The notes under the pieces: model-generated
What the model was told of the DNA's origin: nothing
Databases searched by the model: none
What the model saw: the letters and a program-made list of their open reading frames with translations, nothing else
Assembly (NCBI GenBank): GCA_017885225.1
Contig: JAFNGM010000099.1
Coordinates: 1 to 7,430, forward strand
Direction: 5' to 3'
Source of the DNA: Syntrophaceae bacterium
GTDB lineage: Bacteria > Desulfobacterota > Syntrophia > Syntrophales > UBA2185
Length of the DNA: 7,430 nucleotides
Made by a program: the position numbers and the translations under genes
Part shown: positions 6,319 to 7,430 of the stretch, one piece after another
Position numbering within the stretch: position 1 is the first letter of the stretch
How the letters are laid out: each line of letters opens with the position of its first letter

Positions 6319-7278
6319 ATGAATAAAAACATGTGCTTCATCGAGGTCCCCCCTGAAAAACTGAGATGGACATGTGATCCTGACACCTTTGGTTTTGAGA
6401 ACACAGGAGAGTGCGAACAGATAAAAGGCATTATCGGCCAGGAAAGGGCTCTCTCAGCAATCCGCATGGGCCTTGAAATAGACAGCCCTGGTTATAATAT
6501 TTACGCCTCCGGCCTTACGGGAACCGGGAAAACATCAACGATAAAAACTCTTCTCAGTCAACTTGAGGTAACAAGAAAAACTCCCGATGACATATGCTAC
6601 GTCCATAATTTCAAAGACAGCGATATGCCCACATATATTATGCTTCCGGCGGGAATGGGCAAAAAGTTTCAAATGGAAATGGATGACCTCGTCGCTTTCT
6701 TAAAAAAAGAAATTACTAAAATTCTCGAAAGTGATGATTTTAAAAAGACTTCCGAAGAGATTATAAACACTTACAGGACAAAGCAGAAAGAAGTTATCAG
6801 GGCGTTCAATGAAAGGCTTCAGAAGGAACATCTCCAACTTGTTCAATATCAGATAGGACCATATATGAAACAGGACATCGTTCCTGTTTTCGAAGGAAAA
6901 CCAATTCCCCTTGAACAAATTGAAATGCTCGCAGAACAAGATAAATTTAATGAGGAGGAACTGCACACCCTAAGAAAGAATATCGAGCAAGCCAGAATCG
7001 ATTTCGATTCTGTCATGAGACACACACGGGAGCTTGAAAAAGAAATCCAGAAGGAAATAAGTGCCCTGGAGTATAAATATGGTCTGCCGGTCGTCAGTGG
7101 CGCTATCTCAGATATCCAAATAAAGTACGCAGAAAACAATGAAAAATTAGGGGAATATTTACACGACGTCCGGGAGCATATCCTCTCTAATCTGAAAACA
7201 TTCAAGGAAAAAAAGGAACTCGCGAAAAATTATAAAGAAGAAAAAACCGATGAGTCAGAAGAACAAAAAGGGAAATAA
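6319..7278 (+). CDS. LonB-like AAA_32 protein lacking Walker B and protease domains
   Basis: 319 residues that match only the N-terminal part of the AAA_32 (LonB-like) ATP-dependent protease family, whose members normally have about 800. Present are the family's opening (LRWTCDPDTFGFENTGE, 15-31), GIIGQERALSAIRMGLEI, a complete Walker A G-L-T-G-T-G-K-T at 65-72, the segment CYVHNFKDSDMPTYIMLPAG (93-112), and the long charged helical insertion (about 115-295), probably a coiled coil. The protein then ends in a Lys/Glu-rich tail and TAA. Missing are the Walker B/sensor half of the ATPase and the Lon Ser-Lys protease domain, so it cannot be a protease by itself. No remnant of these follows, because the next gene begins 20 bases later. 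I chose ATG 6319 (TGGAG at 6306-6310, 8 bases upstream); a TTG at 6277 would add 14 unlikely residues. The coiled-coil part is A-rich (17 G+C in 60 bases at 6661-6720, against 39 in 60 at 2401-2460), partly because of its Lys/Glu codons. It could be a decayed remnant or a regulatory short form. Confidence 0.85.
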   Translation: MNKNMCFIEVPPEKLRWTCDPDTFGFENTGECEQIKGIIGQERALSAIRMGLEIDSPGYNIYASGLTGTGKTSTIKTLLSQLEVTRKTPDDICYVHNFKDSDMPTYIMLPAGMGKKFQMEMDDLVAFLKKEITKILESDDFKKTSEEIINTYRTKQKEVIRAFNERLQKEHLQLVQYQIGPYMKQDIVPVFEGKPIPLEQIEMLAEQDKFNEEELHTLRKNIEQARIDFDSVMRHTRELEKEIQKEISALEYKYGLPVVSGAISDIQIKYAENNEKLGEYLHDVREHILSNLKTFKEKKELAKNYKEEKTDESEEQKGK

Positions 7279-7298
7279 TTGACTGGAAAGGAGACATT

Positions 7299-7430
7299 AT
7301 GAGCAGACAAAAGAGTTGGTTGCGGGTGTTAATCCTCGGCGCTTTCCTCATATCGGGGTGTGCGCCTCTCGTTGTGGGCGGCGCCGTTGTCAGTGCAACT
7401 TCCGGAACGTATTACTACATCAATGGGGAG
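7299..7430 (+). CDS. DUF3568-like outer-membrane-type lipoprotein, partial at the 3' end
   Basis: The first 44 codons of a gene that runs off the window. The N-terminus MSRQKSWLR is positively charged, followed by a hydrophobic stretch (VLILGAFL) and the lipobox I-S-G-C with the lipid-modified cysteine at residue 21. This marks a type II signal peptide and lipid anchoring. The mature start CAPLVVGGAVV followed by GTYYYINGE resembles small DUF3568 lipoproteins that I associate with deltaproteobacteria; their function is unknown. AAAGGAG at 7287-7293 lies 5 bases before ATG 7299, a strong ribosome binding site. Residue +2 after the cysteine is Ala, not Asp, so an inner-membrane retention signal of the E. 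coli type is absent. It follows the LonB-like fragment by 20 bases and may share its transcript. Confidence 0.8.
   Translation, partial: MSRQKSWLRVLILGAFLISGCAPLVVGGAVVSATSGTYYYINGE

Overview
The window reads as a housekeeping stretch of a bacterial chromosome. The organism is probably an anaerobic deltaproteobacterium (Desulfobacterota, perhaps the Syntrophales side). This is an inference from the combination of a LonB-like AAA_32 protein, a DUF3568-type lipoprotein starting with a GCAPLVVGGAVV-like motif, and a small helical protein coupled to dnaJ. No rRNA or other phylogenetic marker is present to prove it. All confident genes are on the + strand. I see no insertion sequence, CRISPR array, tRNA or prophage gene.

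Layout. Bases 1-84 end with an intrinsic terminator for whatever lies upstream. Bases 85-433 hold no convincing gene, but they contain a good sigma70-like promoter (129-156) and a sharp change from pyrimidine-rich to purine-rich sequence near 288. Then comes a small PspC-domain membrane protein (434-625), fmt (667-1605), rsmB (1610-2959), a metallo-beta-lactamase-fold hydrolase of the glyoxalase II type (3015-3644) and purC (3682-4569). The short gaps (4 to 55 bases among the last four) suggest one transcription unit.

A second promoter candidate (4614-4641) precedes a 131-residue TPR-like protein (4677-5072), which overlaps dnaJ (5069-6130) by 4 bases. A third promoter candidate (6239-6267) precedes a 319-residue protein (6319-7278). 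This matches only the N-terminal part of LonB-like AAA_32 proteases: the P-loop and the coiled coil. A lipoprotein gene starts 20 bases after it and runs off the window (7299-7430).

How the genes fit together. Fmt formylates the initiator tRNA and RsmB methylates 16S rRNA, so both serve translation. PurC makes a purine intermediate; its pathway also yields 10-formyl-THF-dependent products, which loosely links it with Fmt. The TPR-like protein with DnaJ, and the LonB-like fragment, belong to protein quality control. The most unusual items are the LonB-like protein that has lost its Walker B and protease parts, and the helical-repeat protein translationally coupled to a complete DnaJ. I do not see a clearly new multi-gene system here.
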